The notes: generated by a model from the sequence alone, not told the origin. A stretch of DNA of 64,000 nt from Hymenobacter elongatus (GCF_004745955.1 NZ_SRLD01000006.1:62001-126000); one strand, 5' to 3'; positions 34,332 to 44,113 are shown, counted from the stretch's first letter. Numbers and translations: made by a program.

Positions 34332-37300
34332 ATGAAACACCCTTACCGTTTCCACAGTCTGCTTGGCTGGTGCGTTTTCCTGATGGGAATCGTGCTGCTG
34401 AGCGGCAATGCGGCAACGGCACAATCGGGGCCCTATGGCAACGAGTGGATTGTGCCCAGCCAACAGTACTATAAGATTCGCGTGACCCGTGAGGGCCTCT
34501 ACCGCCTCGATTACACTTACCTGACGCAGGCGGGCATTAGCGGCGTCAATCCGCAGCGGTTTCAGCTGTGGCGGCGCGGCCGGGAGGCTGCCATTTTCGT
34601 GGGTGGCAACAGCGCCACCGTGCTCGATAACTCAACCTACATTGAGTTTTATGGCCAGCGCAACGATGGCGCGCTTGACCGGGGCATGTACAAAAACCCG
34701 GGCGACCAGGCACAGCGCGGCTACAGCCTCTACACCGACACGGCTTCCTATTTCCTGACCTGGTCGGCTACGGCCCAGGGCAAGCGCATGGCCCAGCCGG
34801 CCCTGAACCCGGTGGGCGGGCAGCATCCTTACTGGATGAAGCCGGAAACGAATATTATTGCCGACCGCTACAACAACGTAGCGCTGGAGGCTTTTGTCAA
34901 TCAGCCTTGGGCCGAGGTTGGCGAGGGGTTCCTGTCGCAGCATTGGGGCCGGGGATTTGATAATTTCGGTACCGTTACTCGTACCGGCGACGTTTATAGA
35001 ATAGATTCCATCAAAAGCAAGTCGGCCAGCGGTCCGCTTCCGCTCCTGGAAACGCTGGTGGTAGGTGCCAGCAACTCGTCGCATACGGTGAACCTGTATG
35101 TGCAGCCCCAGGGAACCACGCAGTGGCGCTTGTTCCGGACGTTTGTGCTGCAAGGCTACGAGCAGCGCAAAATAGTGGAGCGCCTGCAACGGACCGATAT
35201 TAAGGATAACGGCAGTGCGCTGATGCTGATAGAGGTGAATACAGCCGCCACGCCCGCCGACCAGAACAACCTCGTCAGTCTGGCCTATCTGAAAGTATCG
35301 TACTCGCAGACGCCCCGCTGGTTTGCCAATCGGCGGAGCCACATATTCAGCAACGACTCCACGCTGGGCTCTGCCCCGGCCTACTACACGCTCGACAGCA
35401 TTCCGGCCACGGTGCGCGGGTTCGATATTACGGACCCGTACAACATCCAGCGCATCGAGGGCATCGCCGGTACGGGCCGCCGTCGGAGCTACGTGTTTCC
35501 GAATGCTATAGCCGGCAACCGCACGCGGAATCTGATGCTGGCCGATGTGACCGTTCCTCTGACGCCGCTGAAGGCGCAGCCCGTACGGTTCCGCGCTATT
35601 TCGCCCGCTGCCCACAACTTTCTGATTGTAAGCCACCAGGCGTTGATGAAGCCCGCGGGCGACACGCTGAATCCCGTACGCGAATATGCCCGCTACCGGG
35701 CCTCCGCGCCGGGCGGGCGCTACGACACGCTGGTCGTTACCTCCGACCAGCTCTACAACCAGTTTCACTACGGGGAAAAATCGGCCCTGGCTATTCGCCA
35801 GTTCGCCCTCTACATGCTCACCAACAACCGGCCGAAGTATTTGCTGCTGTTAGGTAAGGGGTTGATAACCGGGGAGGCAGGATACGCCCCCACCTTCATC
35901 TACCACCGGAAAGATCCGATAGGGTATTCGGCTACTGTACGGGACCTGGTGCCCACCAGTACGTTGGGTGCTTCCGATTCCTTCTTCACGGCCGACTGGC
36001 CGAACGATAACTACGCGGCCCGCATGGCCACGGGCCGTATTGCGGCCCAGACCCCCCGGGAGGTTCTCGATTATCTCAACAAGCTCGTCGAGCATGAAGC
36101 CGTCATCAGCCGCCCCGATGCCCCCGACCTGACGTGGCGGAAAAATGTGCTGCATCTGGGTGGCGGTCAAGAACCGTATGAATACAAGCTGTTTGGCGAC
36201 TACCTGGATGAGTACAAGGCGCAAATCGAGCGGCCTTTCTTCGCCGGCAGGGTAGTGAAAACCTACGCCCGCACCACCGCCGGCTTGCCTCAGGATATCA
36301 ACATCGGCAAGGAGCTGAACGAGGGGCTGTCCATTATCAATTATTTTGGCCACGGCGCTATTGGGGATCTTTCCCTGTCGTTGGGCAACATCCGCACAAA
36401 CCCGTCTAAGGGATACAACAACCGGGGCAAATACCCCGTGATGTTTGCCAATGGCTGTGCCGCCGGCAATACCTACTCCATCGCTACGGCCCTGTATCCG
36501 GAAGACTGGCTGCTGGTCCCGAAAAAGGGCCTGATCGGCTTTATGTCCGAATCGTATTTCGGGTTCCAGAATCCAATGCACATCATTCAAAAACAGGTGT
36601 TTGCTCTGTTGTTGAACGACCCGGTGTGGTATGGTCGCCCGATAGCGGAAGTCCAGAATGAGGCTGCCCGGCGCTTGCAGCCCAGCACGGTAAACAACCC
36701 GGTGCTGTATTCTACCATCATGAATACCATCTGGCACGCCGACCCGGCTGTGCGGTTGTTCTCGCCGCTGAAGCCCGATTTCGCCTTCGGGACCACGCCT
36801 CCGACCGTAGCACCCATCGGGACTGAGCCGGTGCGTACCAATTCGAAGCAGTTTAAGCTGCTGGTGCAGGTGCGCAACCCCGGTAAAGTAACCTACGACC
36901 GGCTGGATATCTCGGTGAAGCGTGGCTATGACAACACGACGCTGCCCGCCCGCGCCGACACGACGTACACCTTCAATAATCTGCGCCAGGCGCTGCACGA
37001 TACCACCTACACGCTGGTGCTGAACAACAACGGCAACGTGTTTGGCAACAACCAGTTCACTGTCACGCTCGACTATCAGAACCGTGTCGATGAGCTGAGT
37101 GAGACCAACAACCAGGCAACGACCAGCTTTGTGTTTTTGAAAGACGGCGTTACGCTGTTGAGCCCGCCCGAATTTGCCATCGTGCCCAACCGCACGCCCC
37201 GGCTGGTAGGGCAAACCAATAACCCCGCCGGCCCCCGGCGCACCTTTCTGCTGGAAGCCGATACGACCTTGACCTTCAACAGTACCTTGGTGCAGCGCAC

Positions 37301-39518
37301 CAGCGTGCAAGCGCCGTTGGTAGCCGAGTGGCAGCCCACGCTCCCCGTCATCACGGGCCGCGACAGTGTGGTGTGGTATTGGCGTATGCGGTTCGAAACC
37401 AAGCTCTCGCCCGATGAGAATGTGGAGTGGACCGTCCGGTCGTTCCGCGTTATCAATGGCAGCCCCGGCGGATGGTCGCAAAGCCACCACGGGCAGTTTA
37501 AGCGCAATGAGCGCAAGCGCATCAGCGTGTCGGAGCCCGGCGGCAAGTGGAGCTTCGACGACATAACCCGCACGCTGACGCTGCAAACCCAGGGCGGTGG
37601 CAGCGGCGCGGGCGTTACGTTCCGGGATTCCTACGGTATTCAGGTTGGCAATACTCCGGTGTCGGTGCTTGAGTGCGGCGTCACGTTCCCTAACATTCTG
37701 GTTAGCGTTTTTGACGGTAGCTCCCTGAAGTCTCTGCGCACGGTGCCCGGTTCCTACGATTCCTGTGGCGTTGCTCCCAATCGTATCTACCAGTTTGCCC
37801 GCTCAGCTACTGATAATATTAACTCGCCCGCCCGCCAGCAGCAACTGCTTACGCTGCTGAACAACGTGCCGCAGGGCGCCTATGTGGCTCTCACCTCGGT
37901 CAATAAGGTGAATTTCTCTTCTTTTCCGGCGGCGCTGAAAACGGCGCTAACGGCGCTGGGTTCCCAGAAGATTGCCCAGCTGCAGGATAGTGACCCGTTC
38001 GTGTTCGTGGGCCAGAAAGGCTCCGGAAGCCAGGCGGCGTTTGAAGCTACCGCCGACCCGACGAGCTCGGTACCGCGCTCCGAACAGATAGTGAGTCTGA
38101 GCGGCACGATGGGTACCAAGAGCGGCAGTGGCAGCGTCACGTCTACGCGCATCGGGCCAGCCCAGGAGTGGACCACGCTGCACCACACTATTCGCACCGA
38201 GCCTTCGGATAGCTACACGCTCCGCGTGGTTGGCATTGATACGCTGGGCGCGGCCAAAGTGTGGTATCCGAACGTGACGGCCAGGAGCTTCTCGCTGGCG
38301 GGTATTCCGGCCAAGCAGTACCCATATCTGCAGCTGGAGCTAACCTTGCGCGACACGCTCAACCGGACTGCCCCCCAGCTGGAGCAGCTGCTGGTAACTT
38401 ATAAGGGCACGCCGGAAGGCATCGTGCGGCTCGATGAGATACTAGCCAAGACTCCGGCCGCTTTTGCCCCGGCTGCGCTGGCGAAGCAAGCCTCGGAGAA
38501 AGGAACCGTAACGGTGCCGGTTATCTTCCAGAACGTATCAGACCTGCCCTTTGGCACCCCGCTGAAGGCCACCATCACGCTCCGTAGCGGCACCAAGGAA
38601 GCCACGAAAGAAATAGACGTGCCGGCCTTCGACGCCAGTGGCCGTGTGAGCTTCGACGCTACGCTGAGCGTACTCGATCTGTTCGGAGATATCAGCGGCT
38701 CGGTAACGCTGAACCGCAACAAGAACGGCCGCCGCTTGCCCGAGCTGTTCTATTTCAACAACGACTTGGCCATTCCGACCTTCCGGGTGGAGGACACTAG
38801 CATTCCACCGGTGTTGGATGTGGCCTTCGACGGGCAGCACATTCTCAATGGTGATATTATTTCGCCCCGGCCTATCATTTCGGTGGTAATGACGGACGAG
38901 GATAAGCTGCGGCCCATCACCGACCGGAGTGCCTTCGACCTGATTCTGACGCCGCGCAACGGTACGCCGGTAAAGATCAACCTGAACTCGCCCAACGTGA
39001 CTTTCACGGCTGACGCCGCCAAGGGTACTGCCCGCATCGACTACGAGCCGGGGCAAACGACGCCGCTGGCTGACGGCCAGTATACGCTGGAAGTACAGGG
39101 TCGCGACGCCAGTGGCCGCTCAGCTGGCACCGAGGCCTACAAGGTGGCCTTCGAAGTCATTAATGCGTCTACCATCACGAATTTCTTCCCCTATCCAAAC
39201 CCGATTACGCACAAGGCGAAGTTCGTCTTTACCCTAACCGGGGCCGAGCTGCCGCGCAACATGAAGATCCAGATCATGACGCTCACTGGCAAAGTGGTAC
39301 GGCAAATTATGATGGAGGAAATGGGGCTGCTGCGCATCGGCAACAATATGACCGAGTACGCCTGGGACGGCACCGACGAGTTTGGCGACCGGCTGGCCAA
39401 TGGTACCTACCTCTACCGCGTGGTGATGGATGATGCCCAGAACAAGTTTGAGCGTCGTACCACCGTGGCCGACAAGGCATTCAAGAATGGCTGGGGCAAG
39501 CTGGTGCTGCTGCGCTAA
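34332..39518 (+). CDS. porU2: gingipain-like C25 protease, PorU2-type T9SS sortase
   Basis: A 1728-residue secreted protein with a signal peptide (cut near ATAQSGP). The N-terminal region has WIVPSQQYYKIRVTREGLYR and FYGQRNDGALDRGMYK, typical of PorU-type proteins. A caspase-like C25 peptidase domain (about 480-830) carries the catalytic His674 in NYFGHGAIGD and Cys709 in FANGCAAGN. Several Ig-like domains follow (CARDB-like near 840-930, others to 1620). The tail is FlgD-like/T9SS-like: FFPYPNPITHKAKF, YAWDGTDEFGDRLANGTYLYRVVM. PorU cleaves the sorting domain and attaches cargo to lipopolysaccharide. The '2' variant is larger than PorU (about 1150) and its precise role is not settled. It forms a unit with porV2. 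Confidence 0.87.
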   Translation: MKHPYRFHSLLGWCVFLMGIVLLSGNAATAQSGPYGNEWIVPSQQYYKIRVTREGLYRLDYTYLTQAGISGVNPQRFQLWRRGREAAIFVGGNSATVLDNSTYIEFYGQRNDGALDRGMYKNPGDQAQRGYSLYTDTASYFLTWSATAQGKRMAQPALNPVGGQHPYWMKPETNIIADRYNNVALEAFVNQPWAEVGEGFLSQHWGRGFDNFGTVTRTGDVYRIDSIKSKSASGPLPLLETLVVGASNSSHTVNLYVQPQGTTQWRLFRTFVLQGYEQRKIVERLQRTDIKDNGSALMLIEVNTAATPADQNNLVSLAYLKVSYSQTPRWFANRRSHIFSNDSTLGSAPAYYTLDSIPATVRGFDITDPYNIQRIEGIAGTGRRRSYVFPNAIAGNRTRNLMLADVTVPLTPLKAQPVRFRAISPAAHNFLIVSHQALMKPAGDTLNPVREYARYRASAPGGRYDTLVVTSDQLYNQFHYGEKSALAIRQFALYMLTNNRPKYLLLLGKGLITGEAGYAPTFIYHRKDPIGYSATVRDLVPTSTLGASDSFFTADWPNDNYAARMATGRIAAQTPREVLDYLNKLVEHEAVISRPDAPDLTWRKNVLHLGGGQEPYEYKLFGDYLDEYKAQIERPFFAGRVVKTYARTTAGLPQDINIGKELNEGLSIINYFGHGAIGDLSLSLGNIRTNPSKGYNNRGKYPVMFANGCAAGNTYSIATALYPEDWLLVPKKGLIGFMSESYFGFQNPMHIIQKQVFALLLNDPVWYGRPIAEVQNEAARRLQPSTVNNPVLYSTIMNTIWHADPAVRLFSPLKPDFAFGTTPPTVAPIGTEPVRTNSKQFKLLVQVRNPGKVTYDRLDISVKRGYDNTTLPARADTTYTFNNLRQALHDTTYTLVLNNNGNVFGNNQFTVTLDYQNRVDELSETNNQATTSFVFLKDGVTLLSPPEFAIVPNRTPRLVGQTNNPAGPRRTFLLEADTTLTFNSTLVQRTSVQAPLVAEWQPTLPVITGRDSVVWYWRMRFETKLSPDENVEWTVRSFRVINGSPGGWSQSHHGQFKRNERKRISVSEPGGKWSFDDITRTLTLQTQGGGSGAGVTFRDSYGIQVGNTPVSVLECGVTFPNILVSVFDGSSLKSLRTVPGSYDSCGVAPNRIYQFARSATDNINSPARQQQLLTLLNNVPQGAYVALTSVNKVNFSSFPAALKTALTALGSQKIAQLQDSDPFVFVGQKGSGSQAAFEATADPTSSVPRSEQIVSLSGTMGTKSGSGSVTSTRIGPAQEWTTLHHTIRTEPSDSYTLRVVGIDTLGAAKVWYPNVTARSFSLAGIPAKQYPYLQLELTLRDTLNRTAPQLEQLLVTYKGTPEGIVRLDEILAKTPAAFAPAALAKQASEKGTVTVPVIFQNVSDLPFGTPLKATITLRSGTKEATKEIDVPAFDASGRVSFDATLSVLDLFGDISGSVTLNRNKNGRRLPELFYFNNDLAIPTFRVEDTSIPPVLDVAFDGQHILNGDIISPRPIISVVMTDEDKLRPITDRSAFDLILTPRNGTPVKINLNSPNVTFTADAAKGTARIDYEPGQTTPLADGQYTLEVQGRDASGRSAGTEAYKVAFEVINASTITNFFPYPNPITHKAKFVFTLTGAELPRNMKIQIMTLTGKVVRQIMMEEMGLLRIGNNMTEYAWDGTDEFGDRLANGTYLYRVVMDDAQNKFERRTTVADKAFKNGWGKLVLLR

Positions 39519-39540
39519 GCTTTTCCGCACTACTTTCCCC

Positions 39541-39572
39541 AAAAGAGGCAGCCAAGTCCGGCTGCCTCTTTT
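39541..39572 (+). terminator. rho-independent terminator after porU2
   Basis: Perfect 13-base stem AAAAGAGGCAGCC with GGCTGCCTCTTTT. Confidence 0.85.
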
Positions 39573-39620
39573 ACTTTGTAGTCATCCGGCCTTGGTGCCG
39601 ATACCTTTCCCGTCGAGCTT

Positions 39621-39740
39621 ATGTCTACCGATACTATGAATGCCCTGTACTTCGAATCGTTTGGCGGCCCGGAAGTGCTGCGCTATGGCCCGATGCCCGC
39701 GCCGGCGCTGCTGCCGGGCACTGTGGTGCTGCATCCTTAA
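39621..39740 (+). pseudogene. N-terminal remnant of a zinc-type alcohol dehydrogenase/quinone oxidoreductase
   Basis: A 39-codon open frame, MNALYFESFGGPEVLRYG and a few more residues, reads as the first strand and turn of an MDR-family oxidoreductase. It stops after GTVVLHP, just where family members continue with the V-x-V-x-A strand. A full protein needs about 320 residues. The frame is well preserved, so the break is probably recent. It is followed 20 bases later by the acyltransferase gene, suggesting that a deletion removed the rest. Confidence 0.7.
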
Positions 39741-39760
39741 GTACCTCCTGAATTTCTGCC

Positions 39761-41032
39761 GTGCCTGCTTCCTTGCCTTCTTCGACCACCACTCAACACA
39801 CGCTAAGCTACCTCGACGGGCTGCGCGGTCTGGCTGCCGCCGTGGTGGTGGCGCACCATTTCGCGGGCTTTTTCTACCCCGCACTGCTCTCCGGCGACCA
39901 GTATTCGGCGCGGCTGGGGGCCGGCGTGGAGGTAGCCGTGGCGAGTAGTCCCGCCAGCATTCTGCTAGGAGGCAACTTCGCCGTGTGTCTGTTTTTCGTG
40001 CTGAGCGGGCTGGTGCTGAGCGAAAAATTCTGGCGCGCCGGCACTATGGAAGCGCTGTATTCGCAGGCCTGCCGACGCTACGTGCGCCTGATGCTGCCCG
40101 TAACCTTCGCGGCTTGCGTGGCCCTGTTGCTGTGGTGGGCCGGTGCCTACTACAACACGGAAGTAGGAGAAATTACCGGAGCCAGACGCTTCGGCGAGTA
40201 TTGGGCCGAGCTGCCGGGCTGGAAACAAGTGCTGCACGACCTGGTAGTCGGAATTCCCCTCAGCGGCGAGTCGAGCTATAACCCGGTGTTCTGGACGTTG
40301 ACCATCGAGCTATTCGGCTCGTTCGTGGTCTTCACGCTGCTGGCGTTGTTTGGCACCCTACGCCACCGCGCCGTTGTCTACGCCGTGGCTATTCTGGTGC
40401 TGTGCGTATCGGAGCTGAATTTTTACTACGCCGGCTTTATTCTGGGCGTCTGGATCAATGACCGTCGGCATAATTCGGCCTCGTTGCAGGTGTCCGGCCG
40501 ACTGCGTGTGGCAGTGGGCGGGCTGCTGCTGGCGGGTGGCCTGTTTCTGGGCTCGTACCCTACGGCCGAGCTGATTCGGGTGGAGGATACCATCTATAGC
40601 TTTCTGCGTCCCGAGTGGCTGGGCAATGAGCGCGCCATTCAGATGTGGCACCTGCTGGGAGCCGCGCTGCTGCTGCTGGCCGTGTTCAGGCTGCCGACGT
40701 TGCGCCGACTGCTCAGCCTGCGGTGGTTGCGCGGCCTCGGTGCGATTTCCTTTTCGCTCTACCTGCTGCATTTTCCGGTGCTGGGGTCCTTTTCCAGCGC
40801 CGTGTTTCTGGCCCTGCAAGCGCAGTTCACCTACGCTACCAGCGTCGCCCTCACCATTCTGGCCTCCCTGCCCGTGTTGCTGCTGGTTTCCTATGCCATG
40901 TACCGGCTGGTCGACTTGCCCGGCATCCGGCTGGCCCAGTGGCTATACGATACATTTTTTCGGCCCCAAAAGCCAGCTGCGCCCCTAGTGCCGATACCGG
41001 CCGCTAGCGCCGCCGAAGCGTTACGAAGCTAA
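39761..41032 (+). CDS. acyltransferase 3 family membrane protein
   Basis: A 423-residue integral membrane protein with about ten hydrophobic helices. The first motif, YLDGLRGLAAAVVVAHHF, carries the catalytic-type His of the family; FVLSGLVLSEKFW and NPVFWTLTIELFGS follow. Members O-acylate sugars on surface polysaccharides, lipids or antibiotics; the substrate cannot be told here. The start is taken as GTG 39761, the only in-frame start before the first helix. It sits just after a truncated dehydrogenase, and its last 29 bases overlap the convergent folA gene. Confidence 0.85.
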   Translation: MPASLPSSTTTQHTLSYLDGLRGLAAAVVVAHHFAGFFYPALLSGDQYSARLGAGVEVAVASSPASILLGGNFAVCLFFVLSGLVLSEKFWRAGTMEALYSQACRRYVRLMLPVTFAACVALLLWWAGAYYNTEVGEITGARRFGEYWAELPGWKQVLHDLVVGIPLSGESSYNPVFWTLTIELFGSFVVFTLLALFGTLRHRAVVYAVAILVLCVSELNFYYAGFILGVWINDRRHNSASLQVSGRLRVAVGGLLLAGGLFLGSYPTAELIRVEDTIYSFLRPEWLGNERAIQMWHLLGAALLLLAVFRLPTLRRLLSLRWLRGLGAISFSLYLLHFPVLGSFSSAVFLALQAQFTYATSVALTILASLPVLLLVSYAMYRLVDLPGIRLAQWLYDTFFRPQKPAAPLVPIPAASAAEALRS

Positions 41033-41489
41033 ACGCGTAGGCGTGCTTGTCGTCGGGCTCGTGACGTTCCCGGGTTTCTTCGCGCCATTCCGCCGGCGAT
41101 AAATCCGGAAAGACTACGTCCCCTTCAAAGTCGTGGTGCACTTCCGTCAAGTATACTACATCGGCGGCGGGCAAGGCCTGGCGGTAGATTTCGCCGCCGC
41201 CAATCACGAATACCTGCTCGTCGGAAGTGCGGGCCGCTTCTAGGGCAGCGGGCACGGAGAAGCTGGCTTCGCAGCCCTCGGCCTGCCAGCTGGCCTGGCG
41301 GGTAACCACGATGTTGCGCCGCCCTGGCAACGGCCGCCCGATGGCCTCAAACGTGCGGCGGCCCATGATAATAGGGTGGCCCAGGGTGAGCTTTTTGAAA
41401 TGGCGTAGATCAGCCGGCAGGTGCCAGATCAACTGGTTATCCCGCCCAATGACCCCATTATCGGCTACGGCAACTACTAAAGCAATCAT
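41004..41489 (-). CDS. folA: dihydrofolate reductase
   Basis: A 161-residue cytosolic enzyme that reduces dihydrofolate with NADPH. Motifs: ALVVAVADNGVIGRDNQLIWHLPADLRHFK has the catalytic Asp region and Trp loop, then IIMGRRTFEAIGRPLPGR binds NADPH, and FVIGGGEIYRQALP is the second nucleotide loop. Length is normal (about 160). The 3' end overlaps the convergent acyltransferase by 29 bases. Confidence 0.96.
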   Translation of the reverse strand: MIALVVAVADNGVIGRDNQLIWHLPADLRHFKKLTLGHPIIMGRRTFEAIGRPLPGRRNIVVTRQASWQAEGCEASFSVPAALEAARTSDEQVFVIGGGEIYRQALPAADVVYLTEVHHDFEGDVVFPDLSPAEWREETRERHEPDDKHAYAFSFVTLRRR

Positions 41490-41562
41490 TGGTTTCGTCG
41501 GTTAATATGGAAGCAGCGGCAGCCACCAAAACGTTGCTGCGAAGCGCGGAAGACGGGGGCAG

Positions 41563-42510
41563 TTAGGCTTGGCCGCCCAAAGCAGAAGGATTGAAGCCGC
41601 GCAAAAAATCACCTATCGGCATCCGCTTTTTGCCCTCTAGCTGCACGTCTAGCAAGTCGAGTCGGCCGTACGAAGTTTGCAGTCGCAGCTGGGTCCGGCC
41701 GTCGGTAGACCAGGTGCCGGGCTGTGCGGCACTCTCAGGCTCGGGTAGTGCCTGGGCCCGGAAAATCTTGAGCGTGCGGCCGTCGGGTAGCTGCGTAAAT
41801 GCCGTCGGAAGCGGGGAGAGGCCCCGCACCAGATCTACGAGCTCCGAAGCGGGCCGCGCCACATCCAGCCGGCCGGTTTCCTTCTGAATCTTGGGGGCCG
41901 TGCGCAGCTCTTGGTCCATCACCTGCGGAATGCTGGGCGCGTTGCCCGCTGCAATGGCCTGCACGGTGCGCAGAGCTAACTGTGCACCGGCCGCTTTCAG
42001 CTTTTCATACAACATGCCGAAATCATCTTCGTCGGCAATTGCTACCACATCCTGAAAAATCAGGTTGCCGGTATCGATTTCGTGCCGCAGAAAAAACGAG
42101 GTGACCCCGGTTTGCTTCTCTCCCCGAATGAGGGCCCAATTGATGGGCGCGGCGCCCCGGTACTGCGGCAGCAGGGACGCATGAATGTTGATGGAGCCCA
42201 GCCGGGGCATATTCCACACCGCTTCCGGCAGCATCCGGAACGCCACGACGACCTGCAGATCGGCCGCGTAGCCGCGCAGCTCCGCCTGAAACTCCGGCGA
42301 TTTCAGATTGGTGGGCTGCAACACCGGAATGCCGTGGGCCACTGCCGCCTGCTTCACCGCCGACTCGGCCAGCTGCCGCCCGCGCCCGGCGGGCTTGTCG
42401 GGGGCCGTAATGACGGCTACTACCGCACAGCCCGGCCAGGTGAGCAGCGTGGTGAGCGTGGGCACGGCAAATTCGGGCGTGCCCATAAAGACGAGGCGGA
42501 GAGGAGTCAT
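41563..42510 (-). CDS. fmt: methionyl-tRNA formyltransferase
   Basis: A 315-residue enzyme that formylates initiator Met-tRNA. Motifs: LRLVFMGTPEFAVPTL at the start, the folate/catalytic segment with NIHASLLPQYRGAAPINWAL (Asn, His), GVTSFFLRHEIDTGN with the catalytic Asp, and the C-terminal OB-like domain starting near LVDLVRGLSPLP. The start MTPLRL at 42510 fits; the 8-residue longer frame is unlikely. A TAGTTTTG box on the same strand (42543-42550) is the likely promoter. It lies downstream of nothing and upstream of folA, so the two may be co-transcribed. Confidence 0.95.
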   Translation of the reverse strand: MTPLRLVFMGTPEFAVPTLTTLLTWPGCAVVAVITAPDKPAGRGRQLAESAVKQAAVAHGIPVLQPTNLKSPEFQAELRGYAADLQVVVAFRMLPEAVWNMPRLGSINIHASLLPQYRGAAPINWALIRGEKQTGVTSFFLRHEIDTGNLIFQDVVAIADEDDFGMLYEKLKAAGAQLALRTVQAIAAGNAPSIPQVMDQELRTAPKIQKETGRLDVARPASELVDLVRGLSPLPTAFTQLPDGRTLKIFRAQALPEPESAAQPGTWSTDGRTQLRLQTSYGRLDLLDVQLEGKKRMPIGDFLRGFNPSALGGQA

Positions 42511-42602
42511 GCGGTGGGTAATAGAATAGCACAAGAAGCCCGCAAAACTACAACGATATACGTGAAAAATCTCCTAAAAATACCTAGTTGTAGGTATAGC
42601 TA

Positions 42603-42632
42603 TTGGTCTGAATCGACCTTAAATTAAGTTTG
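42603..42632 (+). promoter_or_regulatory. promoter of the lipoprotein gene at 42725
   Basis: TTG (42603-42605), 19 bases, TAAGTTTG (42625-42632): a perfect Bacteroidota promoter. The leader would be about 85 bases. Confidence 0.6.
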
Positions 42633-42724
42633 TGAAAAAAGAGGTAAGTATTTGATGGATAAGCCATAATGCCATGAAAAAACACAAGTGACCAACTGAT
42701 TTCTGACGTTTAAACTCGCACACC

Positions 42725-44113
42725 ATGACACACAAACACTACCTGCTGTATTTCCTGCTTTTACTTATTCCGGCCGCCTGTAGCAAGGATGCGGATGAGA
42801 ACCCGCCGACGGAGGAAGTAACAAGCTCTGCCGAGGTATCCACGAATCCTGCCGACCCGCTGCTGCTGCGCGTAACCAGAAAGGACAAAACGGTGGTTCA
42901 GTATTTCGGCGAAAAATCAGCCACCGGCGTGGCCTTGAATTGCAACACGATAAGTGTGCAAAAGGCGGATGCTCTTTTCCCGACCTTAATCGAAATAGAC
43001 AAAACCGGAAGACCGGTGGTAATTCATTCTCCCGATGGCTCGTTCGTGAAAATGGACTGGCTCTCGAATGAGGAGGTACGCATTTTGGCCGTAACCCCCA
43101 AGGGAGAAGTGCAGGTCAGTATTCCGGTCAACCTCAAGCAAATAGGTAAGAGAGGCACTTCAACCGGGTTAACGGCCGAAAAAAGAACCGGGGAGCTAAC
43201 CGTGGCCGTCAACCCGGTCGATGCGGGCAGTGGAGTAGTGCAAGGGGCGCAAGCCGCCGATTTGAAAGTGAAAGTGATGCGCTGCGGCCAGCCTTTCAAC
43301 AGCGGCTATGTAAACCTATTGATGAGTAGCAACGACGGAAAATATACCGGTCATAAGTATGGTACTTCGCTGGCAAATGGGGTTTCCACCTTCAGAATTG
43401 AGAATCCCAACGACAATATTAAGCTATCGGATGTGTGCGGCGGCATTGAAACTGTGCTGGGCGGTCTGTGTAATTTTGTGAATCCTTTTACAAAGGATCT
43501 GGCTGGCCAAGTCCTCGTATGCACGCAGATATCTCTCGCCATCGACTTTGCGGTTTTTGGTCCGACCGGAGAGTCCATTCCACTGTTCGCGGGCTGTGAA
43601 TCCATATTCGGGGCGCTGACTATCTATTGCGAAACCTTGGGCGGCAGTGCAGATATCCTCGCGCCATCGTTGCTGGAAAACCTGTGCAAGCTGGCTAAGA
43701 AAGCAGAAAGTACCCCACAGTCTTTCACTTTCAAACCCATGGTGTATGTGCAGGGCGAACCAGTGTTCGAAGGAGAAAAAACGGCCAGCTTCCCGGTTTC
43801 CGGGCCCTTTCCTGAAATTACCGTAATGCTGCCCAACAAGCCTAAAATAGAGAACTTCGCCACGGTTCCGGCCGATCCTTCGCCCAAGGAAAGCTATACT
43901 GCTTCGGCCCAGATATACTGTGGCAAAGCCGGCACCAAGGCTATCATCATGGTAGTGGGTACCGATGGCTACACCAAAACGAACACGGTGACCCTACCCG
44001 ACGGCATGTCGAAAGTGACTATTGCCGTGCCGGGCGGCGCGGGCGGCGTGCAAGACCGGCTAACGGTGGAAGTCGTGAACGTGGCCAAGATGTACGCCAG
44101 TATCGTATTCTGA
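42725..44113 (+). CDS. lipoprotein of unknown function
   Basis: A 462-residue lipoprotein with a lipobox ending PAACS at Cys19. The first half (about 45-150) is a beta-rich domain with YFGEKSATGVAL and DKTGRPVVIHSPDGSFVKMDW, resembling carbohydrate- or matrix-binding sandwiches in surface lipoproteins. The middle (about 235-330) has unusually many cysteines (DVCGG, GLCNFVN, VCTQ, AGCESIF, IYCETLG, NLCKLAKK) with a helical look and could be a disulphide-stabilised domain. The C-terminus is again an Ig-like sandwich. I recognise no family. It stands alone, with a strong promoter upstream and stacked hairpins downstream. Confidence 0.8.
   Translation: MTHKHYLLYFLLLLIPAACSKDADENPPTEEVTSSAEVSTNPADPLLLRVTRKDKTVVQYFGEKSATGVALNCNTISVQKADALFPTLIEIDKTGRPVVIHSPDGSFVKMDWLSNEEVRILAVTPKGEVQVSIPVNLKQIGKRGTSTGLTAEKRTGELTVAVNPVDAGSGVVQGAQAADLKVKVMRCGQPFNSGYVNLLMSSNDGKYTGHKYGTSLANGVSTFRIENPNDNIKLSDVCGGIETVLGGLCNFVNPFTKDLAGQVLVCTQISLAIDFAVFGPTGESIPLFAGCESIFGALTIYCETLGGSADILAPSLLENLCKLAKKAESTPQSFTFKPMVYVQGEPVFEGEKTASFPVSGPFPEITVMLPNKPKIENFATVPADPSPKESYTASAQIYCGKAGTKAIIMVVGTDGYTKTNTVTLPDGMSKVTIAVPGGAGGVQDRLTVEVVNVAKMYASIVF

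Noticed and set aside
35850..37586. 578-codon open frame on the minus strand
   Set aside because: Antisense to porU2, which has catalytic motifs and a signal peptide. No family features.
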